Positions 48,601 through 63,213 are shown, counted from the stretch's first letter. The stretch: DNA of 64,000 bases from Rhyacichthys aspro (GCA_036850595.1 CM072153.1:11612169-11676168); one strand, 5' to 3'. The notes: generated by a model from the sequence alone, not told the origin. Numbers and translations: made by a program.

Positions 48601-50229
48601 ACTGTGAGACTATTTAGCATTTGCTTGGAAAATGTAAAGCAGCTGAGGAGACAGGAAAGGAGGATTCTTTGCTTTTATCTAATAGCTATATCACAGAAAG
48701 ACAAAACAAGCAAACAAAAGTGGAATAAAACATTTGAAATACACAAAAAACCTCAATCGGCTGCAGTTGTTCTGGTAATGCAAGCAGCCCCTCGCATAAA
48801 GAAGCAAACATAGCTCTTTTGATAGATTCGGACACCTGTCAAAAGCACCTAAACCAAGTCTTTTCACAATTATGTGCGTTTGCAGTCAGTGTGTGTGTGT
48901 CTACAGTGTATTAGCCGAAAGGGGGTGGAAAACAGAATCTTGTGATGTATCGATCGGCAGAAAAATGTAGGCACTGCGATGAGCAAATAAAACTCTGCAG
49001 GGGGGTCTGAGTAAGTAAAAAAAAAAAAAAAGATATAAAAAAATGGTAAAAGCATGAATTATAAATTTGTCTGGAAGCGAGAAGGAAAAACGGCTTAAGA
49101 AAATATGAGGAATAGAGATATCAACACGAGCTCCAGCAGCAAGGCAAGAGAGAGGAAGAGAGAAAGAGAGAGCGCCTGCAAGTGTTGACAGAGGGGAAGG
49201 TGGTAAAACAAACAATGTGTTTTCATATGTGTGCACAGTGAGTGAGCGCTGAATGCTACAACCTGGTGACAAATAGCAATTTCAGAGTGAGTAAAGCACT
49301 GACATATTCACCATTCTGTATGCATGCAAACACACTGTAACTTATGTGGAACAAGAGAGGGACAATTAGACCTCTGTGCAGATATGTCTACTAGAAGACC
49401 TTTGTATGTACAGTAATATGCACTATTCTGATTGGCTGGAAGGGGTGGGAGAAAGCACACATTGTTTGATATCACTTGTAACCAAAGCATTGTAACTATT
49501 ATTAACATAGATATTAAAACAGTGTTAGCCTAAAGGTATAGGACTACCGGGTTAATATAAGTGAACACACCTGGTCCGATTGTCCATTTTTCCTTTTAGT
49601 GCTTATCAATGAATTCAAAGTTTGGTCAGGGTTCTGAAACAACTATTGTTATATTGTTTAGCTGTTTGTTGTTGTTTAGCTGTTTTAGAGATATCCATCG
49701 TGTGAGGTTTTATTCAGTTTTTCGCAACACTTGCATAAAATAGCTTTAAGTGATTTTTGTTTGTCACAATAATCTGAACTATTGCTGTGTTTTTACTTAC
49801 ATTCACACTACTTTGGCATTTTAGGAGCACTAAGTAAGATTTCTCCAGTTCTGTGGTTATTTTGGACTGAGACAAACTTAAATACACATCAGTACTCTGC
49901 AATAAATCATGCAATACAATGGAGTATGACCGACGAATAATGTCAAATTGTGTTTAAGGCTTAGAGTGTTCTTACACTGTAGCCCTATGTTAAACCAAAG
50001 TTGTTGTTTTTAATCCTATACTGTTAGATGTTGTTGCTCAGGTGGGATCTAGACACCAGTCACAGAAACAGTAGAAGTAGTATATAGTATAATAGTATAA
50101 TAGTATGTTATAATAGTAATAGTTTTTTTCCAAAGGGAGGAAGTCTTGTGAAAGTGAGATGGAGACAAACCGAAGACGAAAGAGGGAGGGGGCACTTTTG
50201 GAGAGGGGTTGGGGGGGTGTTGAGAAAGA

Positions 50230-50400
50230 AGGGGAGGAGAGATTAGCGTCATTAAAGAGCCCTAATCCTCTGACTAGCGTGGCTGGCGCTAAAATGGAGG
50301 ATCACACGGCTTTTTAACGGCGCCTTTGTCAGTGGGCCACGAGGGGACCTGGCAAGACAAGGCCCAATGGCAAACTGGGAACAAGCGGAGGGTAGGGAGG
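50230..50400. promoter_or_regulatory. Candidate intronic regulatory block
   Basis: A repeat-free sequence with GATTAGCGTCATTAAAGAGC, CCCTAATCC (OTX/PITX-like TAATCC) and GGCTTTTTAACGGCGCC. It lies between G-rich low-complexity flanks. Confidence 0.28.
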
Positions 50401-50979
50401 GGGGAGCGCAGAAAATTTCAATGAAAAGTTAAATTAGAGGAGGATTCTCGAGAGGAGATGAGATGAGGAGAATGGCTGGTCGAGGGAGGTGGAGGGAAAA
50501 AGAGAAAGTGGATGAAGAAAAAGACAAACAGGCAGGAGCAGGCAGACGCCGACACACGCTGTTCTTCTCTGGCGAAGCAAACGAACCAGAGGAGCCGAGC
50601 GGAGTACCACAGGGCCCCGCACTCGCTCCGCTTTATCTCTGGCTCTGCAGTCGTCCCCGTTCCCTCCATCCCTCCCTCCGTCAGCTTTCATGTTGTTACT
50701 CATTATAGCGCTGACATCTCTCCCCCCGTCCCGCCGTCTCTCCGACTGTCTGTCCCCTACCGGTGTTGGCCTTCACCCCTGTGTCTGAGCCTGGACGGGA
50801 CCGAGGGACAGAGGGAGGGGACGCTCCAGATGGACGGACCAGAGGAGAAGCTCAATATTACAGAAAATGAGAGGAAAAAAGAACGAGAGGAGAGGGGAAG
50901 GCAGGGGGTCCGGGATAAGAAATGGAAACCACCCAAAAGCAGGAAAACTAAATGGACCGCCTGAGCACACCTGATACGG

Positions 50980-51000
50980 CACACACACACACACACACAC
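50980..51000. repeat. (CA)n microsatellite
   Basis: About ten CA units. Confidence 0.95.
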
Positions 51001-52596
51001 TGCGGCGCTCTCTAATAGGACGGACAATGTGAGGCCTTGGTAAGACACTCTAATGAAGAGACGCACACGCTGGTCCCTTCATGTTTCTGCCTCCTCAGTC
51101 TGAAACTACCCCATCCAAACTCAGTGACAGAGAAAAGATTTATCAAAGCAACGTTCATAATGCTGTAAATGAAAATGAAAAGTGCACTGACATAGCATGC
51201 CAACATCTCTGCAAACTGGTTTATGGCTAAATCTGGGCGTTCAATCGTACATACATGACAAACGTTATGGAGGAAAAAATATGCATCCCCTCGAAAAAAA
51301 ACACTAATAATTTGCAACATGCACTAAAACATGTAGCTTAGATATATATGATGATTTACTACCTTAGGCTTTACTGAAAATTGTTTACATTCTTATTATG
51401 AGCTTTAACTGTTTGTCAATAAAATCCTGTAAACACAGAAGTAAAGTTAACCCCGAGCGAACACAAGAATATTAGTCCAATAATGCCTTAGCTCCAAATA
51501 ACAGCGCTGACTAAATGCCCGACATGGAAATATAAGCCATGTATGTCATTCTTCCCTTTTTTTCTGTTGCTTTGATGTTTGAATCAAAGGAGCTCAGCTG
51601 GTAACTGCAAAAAGGTTTCAGATCCCCAAGCTGCTTCGACAAGTGCTAAAGCTGCCTACTACAGTTACACGCACAATGAATGAATGACGGGGAAATTGAT
51701 CTGAGTTAAATATACAATAAGCTATTTGCAGATGAAAAAAGCCTGGCAAATTAGCTCAATCTTTAAACATACCCTTTACTGTTGAATATCACTGTGTGAA
51801 TCCATATGTAACTGTAACCCCTTAACTACTTCACTCATAAAAGCAGTTAACGTTTATTCAATCCTAATACAGTACATTGGCTCTATCTCTTACCCCTCCC
51901 ACCCCTCTTCTGACCGTTCCTCCTTCCTGCTTGGCCATTGGCCCGGACCTGCACCTTTCCCAGCGAGACCCCCGCTGACCTCCTCCATCTTTCTATCCCT
52001 CTTCTGCTTCATCCCTCCATCCTCTGCTCCCCAGGCCCCCTCGGATGGCCCCAGGCTGCCCCAGGCGTGCACACACTCACAGCCCCGCACTCGCCATAGG
52101 GGGCAGAAAAACAACTTCCACCCTTGGCTCACTCTGGGCAGCTCGGCACACACTCCCGCTTTCCCTCTTACACACATTAAGCAACACACAGAAACACAAT
52201 TAAGGTACTATTCCATACTCAATAGTCAAGTGTAACGGAAAACAAACCTACAATTTCCAATCTGTGTTGCCACCTGCCAGTTACAATAATAGCTCTTGTT
52301 CCTTTTTTTGATTCATGCTGCAACTCAGCCCCAAACCAGTTTAAGTGACTTGCCCAAATATTTGATTATTTTTTAATGGTCCAAACATCATATTTTCACA
52401 CAGTGCTTTGTTCTGTTCTGTGACGAGCCAACAATGTACCTGCCTTAACAGTAGCGCCCAAGTAATGAACCACTCATTGTCTACGACTGTGCTTCAATCC
52501 TCCGAAGGATTTGCAAAATAGTTCACATAGCACATGGGATATCTAGACAAGAGAAAACAAGAAAGATCCCTACCTAGCTCGGTGATTACCATTGGA

Positions 52597-52635
52597 GTTG
52601 GCATGGCAACTAAGCACAGTTTACTGGTTGCCATG
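52597..52635. promoter_or_regulatory. Pair of X-box-like (RFX) sites
   Basis: GTTGGCATGGCAAC (52597-52610) differs at one base from the symmetrical RFX consensus. A half-site GTTGCCATG follows at 52627-52635. Confidence 0.45.
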
Positions 52636-52929
52636 CATTATGAGAATTGCACAGTGGGACAATTTATTTGACCATTCAGATTGTTTGGCTCAAACTACCT
52701 GTTGTGTGGTCTATCTGATGCAGCTGTGAGACAGACGCTGGAATTCTTTCCCCTAGAAACAACACACAAGGATGTCTACATGTTGTTTGCAGAAGTGAAT
52801 ATATTTTACTCCCATTGCAGTACATGGATGTACATGGATAGCCTATGTCATGCTAAACACACTGCAGTCTGTTGATTAGGTGGCTGATAATGCTCATCAT
52901 CAGCAAATAAATACAACCAGAACTTGAAC

Positions 52930-53325
52930 ACCTTACATGTCGTAGTGTTCATTCTGTTGACGAATAATTTTCATCCGAGAACGAAGCGAAAACTAAATTA
53001 AAGTAATTAATGAGAATGAATTCTGTAAATAAATGTATAGAGACCTACGTCAACGAATAAAAACGAAACAAAAATATACAGACAGAGAAGAAATCCAATC
53101 AAAAGGAGGAGAAGATGGGATGAGTTGAGAAGTGATCCAATCAGAACTCATGTTTTTGAGCCTCAGTTGTTTCATTTTAATAAAGGTAGAAATGATTACT
53201 TCAAAAAAAAATAAAATGCATTACCCTATATGTTTTAGTGCATAAATACATAGTTGACTAAATTCTTATAATATTTAGTTGACTAAGACTAAAACTAAAT
53301 TAAATTTGACATGTAGACATCTAGT
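52930..53325. repeat. AT-rich dispersed repeat relic
   Basis: The block is bounded by TACATGTC on the left and GACATGTA on the right. Near its right end it contains GTTGACTAAGACTAAAACTA, and near its left end a related GTTGACGAATAATTTTCATC. Sequences of the 'gttgactaaaactaaaactaa' kind are dispersed in fish genomes. No coding part is seen. Confidence 0.4.
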
Positions 53326-53690
53326 ACAACTCTCTTCATTTTGTTTATTTAGAGTTTAGAAAGCTGCAATGTTTCATGTACCTCTAGCCGCTTCTTTATT
53401 GATTCGATGCATATAAAAGTGTAATATAGAAAGAACTTTTTTTGATCTGAACATAGCTACAGTAAAAGCCCAAGCCAGTATCTGGGCTTTCCTCATCAAA
53501 CTGTGCCGTACCAAACTGAACCGTACTATGTCTCTGATGAAAACAAGGCTAAAGTAGAATACATCCGCAATATGGTTCGTTGACCGAGTGCAGCAGTTCG
53601 CACATATGCACATGGCCCTGATCTGTGCCTGGATTACCCATGGTCCTGTGCTGCTGTCCTTGTAACTCACATGGGACGCAGCCTGTCGGG

Positions 53691-53719
53691 ACACACACAC
53701 ACACACACATACACACACA
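53691..53719. repeat. (AC)n microsatellite with one interruption
   Basis: A CA run broken once by a T. Confidence 0.95.
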
Positions 53720-55062
53720 TGTCAGAGTGAGGACAGATAGAAAAGGACTAGGGCCTGGAGGACACCGTGGACACACACAAACATCACACAGTATGCAGGC
53801 TGCGGGGACCCTCACCTTCTGCCCTGGGAATGGGTCCGGCTGCTCTGGACGCTTTTGGGCGCCAACTGCTCCATATGGGCAGTGTGTGTGTTTGTGTGCG
53901 CGCCGCAGTGAGTTGGAGGGCAGAAGGTTAGGGGCAGGGGGCTAAGGATGGGGGTGGGTGGACAGTGGGCCGGCAGATGACGAGTTTGTCCACAACGCGC
54001 CATAATGCACTCTGCACCAACATCGCACTATCAAGGAGAAGTCAGCACGATGAGTTCAACAGTTCGGCAAAGACATTTCAAATGACCCTCCAGTTTTTTT
54101 GTTCGGTATTAAATGGTGTTTTATGACTCCACTGCTGCTGAATACACAAATGTAAGGATTTATACTTGCAGAGGGGGCAAGACGTTATGGTAAAATGACC
54201 TGTATTTAATCAAGAATAACATGGAACAACTTAACAAATAGTATCCATACCTTTCCTTTTATTTCTTTTCCTTTTATTTCATTTTCTTATTAAGAGGTAT
54301 TGGAGACTGCAGTTTTCTCCTAATAAGCATTTTCAGGAAAAGTTTAGAAGATGGCACAATGTATTAAAAAATGATTCTTGCTACATGACATAAACTGTGT
54401 TAAAGACTACAGTAAATATACATGTTTCTGGTCAAGAGCAGACCAAGAGCACTTCATTTATAAACCTGTGTTATCTCCTACAAGGACGTTTTTAATATCG
54501 TTAATCATATGTTCAACAAAGATAGGAAATGTTGCATGTGTTATCGTGCAGCTCTAGTTTGGACACCCCTCCAACAGGCAACCCTTTTCTTCTCTGCAAA
54601 CACAAAATGACAAATTTAAAGACCACTACTACTACCACCAGCATGATCCCTTTCAGCACATCTTTTAAATACGCTCAATGGCGGTGTAAAACTTCAAACT
54701 TTTCCTAGAGCCATTCAGAAGCACTTAAGAGTCTTCCTCGCTTGGCTAAACTCTGTCTTACCTCACCTTTTTATCTATTTACGCCACGTGAGTTTTCACC
54801 GTGCATCTTGTTTACCTCCGGTCATATCAAGCAGAGCAAGGCATGTCAACCATAAGGGTGAGTGGTTCTATTCCCGGGACAGTACATTCTTCCTCTCCCC
54901 CTCCCTCTATCCCGTTCTCTGTCCATTCGGTCTGCTGTTTGTTTGCTCCGAAATGAGAACCAGCTGTCAGCCAGAGTGTTAGACAAACAACAACACTATG
55001 CCAACACACACAAAGTGGGCTTGTGTTAAAAACGTGCACAAAACAGAGCGGTGTGGTCCCAT

Positions 55063-55080
55063 TGTGTGTGTGTGTGTGTG
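55063..55080. repeat. (TG)n tract
   Basis: About nine TG units. Confidence 0.94.
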
Positions 55081-55991
55081 CCGCCGGCTATATCATCTAT
55101 TTATAAGAATGAGGTTTGGTGGACTGACAGACCGCTGGCTAACCCAGAAACACACTCACCTGAGTCACACACATACACTGGTTCATAAATACTCACTTGT
55201 CTTTTTAAAGAGCCCCGTCGATGTTTGCTCAAAAACCCACAATAGAAGAAAAAACAAAAAGAAGAAGTTATAAACGGAAACAGCTGAGTTTATTCTCCGG
55301 CATTAGTGCTGCCAAGTGAATCCTAATGGATAATTAGTGTTCAGCGATTCATCATTTTAAATAATCAGTGCAAAATAGATGTGTGTTTGAGAGCTTTCTA
55401 TTGCTTTCAGGTGAGTAACTTCAAAGAATGTATTTTAAATCACAGTTTTAATGTCAGAACACTGCTCTGAAAATGTTCTGACTTTTCCAGGAAACAGCGC
55501 AAAGTCAATTATTTTAGCCATGTTCAAAAGCAATATAATGATTTGTAAAGAACTTTTGAGACCTGCTGTGCACATTTAGTCTTTGTTTCTTAACTCTAAA
55601 AGGACTAGACTTTTTGTCCTAAAACACATTGTAGTCATTGTAGTAGTAGTGGAAATGCCTGAACATTACAAGGAAGAGCTGTGCAACTCAAATTAATTAA
55701 GATGATCTTGCCATGTTAAGTTTCAAAGCATTAAAGGTGCAGCACTTCACTTCCTGCTAAAATGGCTCCCCACCTACATGTTCAAGTTGAGTTCTGACTT
55801 AGACATTCTGAACACCTATTAAACAATAGCAGGAAAGAGTGCTATTCGGATTTGACCAAAAATTGACAAAATATGTCTTTTTGATGCTCTTCAGATTAGG
55901 GCTCTCTCTTTATCACATAAAACAGGAAGTTGAGGAACTGAAAAGGTGAAAAGATGAAAGCCTATATTATAACATGGCTTATTTCATTAAA

Positions 55992-56017
55992 ATCATGCCA
56001 ACGTGTTTTGGCATGAT
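55992..56017. repeat. Perfect 10-bp inverted repeat (hairpin)
   Basis: ATCATGCCAA and TTGGCATGAT are exact reverse complements separated by six bases. Confidence 0.9.
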
Positions 56018-58184
56018 GACATTCATCAGGACAAGGTCAAAATGGTCTCATGCCCAAAGAGGGCACACCACCAGTCACCTGGTGAGTGAGGCAGGAACCA
56101 TGTGACATTAAACAAGGCAAACTGTTTGTATACCAAACACCTATTTTACTAAAAGCAGTTGGTACTGTCTAATTTTAGATTTGGATATTGTTTTTATGTA
56201 CTCTTGGCATTCTGTTCTCATGTCTAAGTAGATTTTATCAATGTGCTTCAGGTTTCTCTAAAAACATGAAAAGTGGAGCCATTTGCTTGAGAGATAAACA
56301 AATATCTGATTTGGGACGATGAAACATCAGCTGTCAGCAGTTCTACGTTTAGTAGTGTAGCCCTCATTCGAACTTGGACCAAGCAAGAACTGGAGAATAC
56401 TAAAGATAGGAGACTAAAACATTATATTCAAACATATCCGTTCATTTATTCAAAGCTATTCTGTGGCTGTTCACACAACTGACGTGCAGCTCTACAGCAC
56501 AACGCTGGAGAGTGGAAGTACATCCTCTGCCAGGAGACAGACAGACAGAGGAGCGATGAGGTTCTTGTGTCCCAGGAGACGCCGGCAGAGGGGGGTCCTA
56601 TGCCCAGGGGACGATGAAGAGCAAGCTGCGAGAGGCGGGTACCTCCTGCCCACCGCTCCCCTTCATACATCCCCATCCCTTCTGGAGGATGGGATTCGCG
56701 GACAGCCCCCTACTCCCAGAGTCCTCACCCCCCTGCGAGAGGAGGGGAATACACTCACATCCAAACTGAAGCGGGGTCCCCGAGGGAGGAGCAGAGCCGA
56801 GCGGAACACCTGGACCTGCCATTAGTGACACACTCAGGGATTAGAGGCACAGACGGCAAGAGACGAGCAGAGAGAAGGCACCCAGGGATAGGCGCTATAG
56901 TGGCGCTGTAATATGCATAAACATACACAAACACTGGCATGAAACCAAAATAAGGAGGTACGAACATGAAAGTGAATGGAGAAACACTACATTGCGTTAT
57001 TTCAGGGAGCGGGAAGCTGTTAAATGTAAGTTGTGTCCGCGCCACCTGGCCTGTGTGCGTGCGGGGTAATAATTACTCAAGTATTAAAGCGTCCTGTCCC
57101 CTGAGGTAGATGACAAGTCTAGTGAGGGGTCAAGGACACAGAGAGTGTGAAAATGGAGGGAAACACACAAGAAATTCATTTAGACCTAAGAGAAACTGAC
57201 AAAAAATATGAAAGATAAAACGATGTAGGACATGTTGTATATATTTTACAAACTAAAGCAGCTCAGAGACAAGTGGAGGCCAGCTTTCCTGCATTAAACT
57301 GCCCCCAGACAAAGAGCCATCCATATGTTAGCGCGCAAACAAGGTCACCATCATAGAAGGGACTAATCCCCGAGTATCAAGTTCAATGTGGCGACGGAGC
57401 GGTTTCACAACAAACCGTCCAGAAAAGAGGCTCCTGTGCGCATTAAAGACCACACACTGACCGCAACAAAAAGCAGCGCTCGCACACACAAAGACACACA
57501 CGCACAAAGGTGGATTTGGTAAAAGGGGAAAGAGTGTGTGTGGTTGTGTGTCTGTGTGGGAGCGCTGGTGACATGAAACAGATCAAAGAGGGGAGAGGGA
57601 GAAAGACAGAGAGACGAGGGGCCAGGGGGGTCCCGTAATTACAACCTACATCCACCGAGCTCGACTGTGCAAGTGTGTTTAGAAGAGAAGGAGCGTCAAC
57701 TTTTTAGGAGGAACTTACTCATAAAAAAGTTCAAAGTTCAAAACTTCAAATAAATACATTTTTAAATGAATGGAAAAAGAGTTCTCCAGCAGGTCTGTCT
57801 ATTTTGTCTCATTATGACTGGATTAATGTGCCTCTTTTTTTTTGTTTCTTGCTAAAGTGAGGAGGGAGCTCAAATATTAGTATTTTATAGTGACTTTGTA
57901 GTGGTATGGTCCTGTCTGTCTGGTGACCCTTACTCAACATAACTTTTCACAATCTATTTGCTTTATGGACACAAAATATTTAGAACTGGAATGGTGTCTT
58001 CTTATAAAGAGTATGACACAGCCTTAAATGGCCTTTCCAAAATCTATCATACACAATTTAAACACAGAATGTTAAATTTATGCTTTATCCGTGACATTTT
58101 TACATCATACATGTTTATATTCCACACATTAGTGATCATCTGTGATATGCAGAAATGTAAAAGGCACATTTGATGTAGGAGACT

Positions 58185-58250
58185 AGGTCCATACTGACAA
58201 GTCTCACCACGTCCTTGGTCCGACAGTGACTTCCCAGTTTGGAACCACTA
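58185..58250 (-). mobile_element. Possible hAT terminal fragment
   Basis: On the minus strand the end reads TAGTGGTTCCAAACTGGGAA, close to the CAGTGGTTCCCAAACTGGG ends of hAT/Charlie-type elements. No partner terminal repeat was found. Confidence 0.35.
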
Positions 58251-61200
58251 AAAAGGCAACACAAAAGCCACAAAAATATTGCCCCATGCAAATCCTTGCT
58301 CTAAAATACAAATACGGTAAAAGAAATAAAAATGAAAAATGTGGGCGATTGCCAGGGAACACATGCCAACTGTGTCCGGAGGTGCGCGGGACACGCAGGT
58401 GCTCGGTCGCAGTGGGGTTTACGAGGGTCTATGAGGGATGGGTGCAGATCAGTGAAGACCTCTGACTGATGGGGCTCGGCGGCAGAAAAGCCGATTGCTC
58501 TGAGACTCTATTGTACAGCCCCACACTGACTTCAAACACACACATAACTCCAGACACACAGGACTGGAGCGGGACACAAACAGTCTAATAGAGCGGTGAG
58601 AGCACAGAAATGGAAATGCCTCTTTGACTGACTGGGTTTCATTGTGCTTTCATGCCTTTAGAGAAGACCCCCACCCACCCACTTCCCCCAGCATCAGCGT
58701 GACTAATCTCTTTCTCTTCTCCTGTTTGTCCCAACCACGTATGCCTCCATCATTCTCAAATCTCTGGAATATTATGTGGATATACTGTTTGGCAGTTTTA
58801 GCCGGTTTTTATACTGAAAGTAGAAGTTAGACAAAAGTGTGGCAGAGAGAAAGAGAGAACAGACCCAGTTTCAACATGAACCCAAAAAACTCTGAAGTAG
58901 CTAATGCCAAAAACTATTTACGGTTTTGGAAAAGGATTGCGGTTCCTGTAACAAGTGGAGAACTGCTCACCTTTACAGAGAACTACAAGACAAAACTGTA
59001 GCAATATTTAATACAACTCAACAGCAAAAAATGACACTTACATCAACAATACTCTAATAAAAAACTGTGAGCACTGTTTTCCACTTGTAGATAGACACGG
59101 CATCTTATCACTCTTGCTTTTAGGATTCAAACTGTTGTATTCACTGTCTGCATTACATTACAAGACCTGACATGAAATAGTTAGTCCCTAAAATGCAACT
59201 TTTTGGATTTCATTTTACAAACTAGCTGCAGCACTGAAGCTTTCTACACCTATTCATACCAAACCGACCTGTACTGTACCACTCTGTGACCTTTAAATAT
59301 ATGACCCCTGCCCAATAGTTTCCAAGAAAGTATGAGTTCCCCATACTTTCTTTATTTCTAGTCCAAACCCAGCTTGTTCCCATATTCGTTGAAAACATGG
59401 CTTCTCTCACCTGTAGAAGCCCCTCCCTCACTCTTTCTCTCATCTGCTGCACTCCCCTCCCCTCTGTGCACTGAGCTTAAAGCACGAGCATGGCCCAAAA
59501 TTAATTTAAACACATGAATTAAATTAAAAGCAAAGCCTCAGGAGGAGTTTTATTATGTACTAATGTTTGAACGGTTAACTTGGATTGTATTACAAAAATA
59601 TGAATAATTAAAGACTGACGGGGCTATTATTATATTAGGAGCAATGAAGAAAAACATATCAGACGACTTGAATGGATTTACCAGACTATCTTGGACTTTC
59701 TCTTCAAGTTCATTTCAATTATAACATGTTTTCCTCAAACTCCCTGCCCTGTACGAGTGCACTACAGGTTATTTGCTAAAGCGTGATTCATAAAGTTACG
59801 ATAGAGATACACACTAAGGCTCCTAATCTTCATTGCCCGCTAGCTCTAAACCCCAAAGCACTGTCTAGCTTTCCTTAACTTCTTCTCCCACTCGCCTTCG
59901 ACTATGAGCTTCTGTGTGTGAATTATTAGTCTCCTCGTTGTGTCTCTGAAGTGGAGCCCCCCTTATCAGCCGGCGACCAGTCAGCCCCCTCCCGGCCCCC
60001 CTCTGCAGCTGTCACTACACCCCACCCCCCACACCGAACGTAGTATCCTCTGAGGACCAACTCCCCAACACACACCAAATACCCATATACACTCCGCGTC
60101 CAAATCTCTGTAGTTCTCCACTCGCTGAATTTTATCTGCCCGTTCGCAGGCCGCATGACTTGGCAGCCGGTGTTGAGAGAAATATCCACTCGTCTTACCA
60201 CCCGAAAGCCCCCCGCTCGACACCCAGTCCCCCTGAAAACTCTACGCAGGGGGCAGGTCGGCCCACGTAGCGTAGTGTGCTCCTCTGGGAGTTCATTACC
60301 AGAGCATGGTACTCTTCTACCCCCCGGGACTGGATATGAGGTGAGGAAAAAAGGCTGCCATCTGCAACAGAGCCTCATCGTACTCTAAACTCTGCTTGAC
60401 CCGCTGTCGTTAGAGTGAGGAACTGACAATGGGACAAGGAACAAATGTGAGAAAGAGGTTATGCATCTCCAAAAACACAAGACGTCACAGAAACTTACAG
60501 CTCACATGGCTATTAATGTGTTAGAGTTGAGTACTGATATCTTTCATCTGTGTTACTAACATGAATCCAGTTTGGGCTCTTATGAAAATGTAGGATCTAT
60601 TACAAAAGGTGTAGTTTCAGTGCATTGTTGTATAATGTTTTGTTATTGCCACTGTTACTTATAGCTCGCTACCTGATTTTCTTTTTGCCGTCATTGTCTT
60701 AGATTACACTCTCCCCCAAAAGCAGTCTTTTTAGCTTTAGCTTAGCTGCAACTTCTGCATCAGAACGCCAATTATCTCCGCCTCGTGACTGAACTGACAA
60801 TATTTATCAACTTTTACGTTGCCTCACTTTTCTCTGTTGATGCTTTTCTGTGTTAATAGACACATTCAGTGCTGAAAACACACTTTATGGCAGCTATTTA
60901 ACTTCCTGGAAAGTCATATGAAAAGCCGGTATCGACCAATGGGAGCGCTCCTTTTTCGAGCATCTGACTGGCCAAGGTTTTCCGTTCCTGAAAAGAGGTT
61001 CTCATCTATTAAAATCCCTTATAATAAAGAGTAGATTGGCTCATAAAGCTTGTTATTCAAAAATTATTGCTTTTACAATATAATATTTGAGGTTTAAACC
61101 TAGAAGAACTGGCAGAATAAAAGAAAAAAGTTCAAAATGGGATTTGCTGCTGAGAACGACTGCGACAGGTTTTTACGACAACAGCACTGAAGGTCTTCAT

Positions 61201-62444
61201 TCATGTAGGTCACAGGCATAGTTTTCCTTTTGTAAGATATGTCCAGATGAAAAACTTTACAACAGCCTTTCTTTCTTTCTTATTTTGTGGCAGACATTCT
61301 GTCGGAGGGTGGGCAGACCAAGAAGTGTAAAAATCGATAAGGTTTGATTGAGTCAGACTAAGAGCCTAACCAAAGGCAACATCAAAATTGAGCAGTATTT
61401 TTTTTACAACAAAAGTCATGCAAGTTGTGAATACGTTAAGATCCGGTAAACTGGAATATTTAAGTTTTGAAGAATAACACGATACATTCAAAAGCGTAAA
61501 AAGTGTAATAAGCAGCAGTGCATTAACGTTATACCAGTCCCATCCTCCCTCTGATTTCTCCCTTTTCTTCATTGTTGTTGTTTGTGTTGTTCGGTTGTTT
61601 ATTTGAGTGCCCCATCTCGCCGCGCTTTCCCCCAGCAGGCCCTCGCTCCTGACTTATTTAGCAGTGTGTTTTCTATCATATTTGAAAAATGAGGAGCAGA
61701 TTGGTTAATATTTCAAGGCATCCCACTTGCACGAGTGAGAGAGAGGCGGCGAGAGACAAAGCCCGACGCGGGGAGATATGGGAGACGGAGGAAGGCAGGG
61801 AGGATGAGGGAGGAATTCTCTTGATCCTTAACCCCAATTTTAGGATTCATGCTGGGAGCAGAAGCACGCATGAGCACACACACACACGCCAGAACATACG
61901 CATTCCCCAAACGCGCACACACACCAGTGCGATGTTCACTCACAAACTGTGCACACAAAGGCATGCATACCATCACATACAGTAAACACTCATTAAGGGG
62001 AAAGGACGTTGTATGGGGTATAAATGAATCATGCTCTGTTCGCGTTCTGAAGAAAATAATGGGATTTTTTTTATTTATCTAGTGTCATTCTTCATTTAAA
62101 CTTTGTCAGAGACCAGGTTCTAAATGACTCTATAGTGCTTAAAAATGGAGCTACTTTTTTTGATCACCAGACCTCATGACCCAAACTAAACTTAAAGCCA
62201 GGATTGGATATTAGCTTAGCAATGCACTGATTATACAGAAAGTAGTTATTACTGAGTGAATTACAATAAAAATAGTGGTAAGCGCAACTCCAACTCTGAG
62301 ACGAGAGTAATATGGCACAAAAATAAGGACTGTGGGTTAAGATTTTTCTGTGTAAACCATTTGATTTCATTGTTTCTGTTTGTGATGATGTAACGTCCCT
62401 CTATCTGTTTTTGTTCAATCATCCAAACTGTAATACTTTTAGAA

Positions 62445-63213
62445 CTTCATGGTGCAGCTGGATTTGTGAGTTTACAAAATCAAAAAGTCTTGAACTGCTC
62501 CAAGCAATGAATAAACGATTAGGCCGCTGTGTCCGATGATGTGTAAGTCCAATCACTGCCCGGTTAGGCATTGAAAGTACCTGCCCTTTCAACAGGAGCC
62601 CTCCCAGATGGTCCCGTGGAACAGACCACAGAGTCAGGTTAATACAGGTATGAGCTGTGTTAAAAGAACCTATATTTTCATTTGCTTTTTAATAATGGCA
62701 ACTGTCTAGCTTAAACCAAAAGAGGAGAGAAATTTTAAGGTAAAGAAACGCTCTCTTTTTCTTAGTTGCGTTTTAATGATTTCTCTAACAACAGCTTCAA
62801 CAATAGCCCCTTTAGTTGAACACTGCAGCTGGATTCTGGTGAGATTTGTGGCTTTAGAAACTCCATGAAAATCCATCTTGAACTGCTCCAAGCAAAGATT
62901 TGGCCGGTGTGTGATGATGTGGCAGCACTGACAGTTCTGAGCATGTTTTAGATTTTGAAGATGTGGCGACAAAACGCGGTTGTAAATCCAATTGCTGACC
63001 AGTTATGCATTGAAAGTTCCTTCCCTTTTGCAAACGCTTTCAACGGGAACCCTCCCAGATGATACTGTAGAGCAGACTACTTAGTGTGGAGCAGTAATAA
63101 CGCCCTATATCGTCCATTGCATTTTAATAAAGGCAACTGTCAAGCTTAAACCAAAAGAGTATTTTAAGGTAAAGAAACATTCTCTTTTTCTTAGTTTAGT
63201 TTTACTGGCTTCC
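62445..63213 (+). repeat. Adjacent direct duplication of a 375-395 bp unit
   Basis: Copy 1 (about 62445-62819) and copy 2 (about 62820-63213) share, in the same order: GCAGCTGGATT; CTTGAACTGCTCCAAGCAA (62489 and 62877); GCATTGAAAGT; CCCTCCCAGATG; TTAAACCAAAAGAG (62711 and 63146); and TTTTAAGGTAAAGAAAC followed by TCTCTTTTTCTTAGTT. The spacing grows from 388 to 435 bp because of insertions in copy 2. No coding content is evident. Confidence 0.8.
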
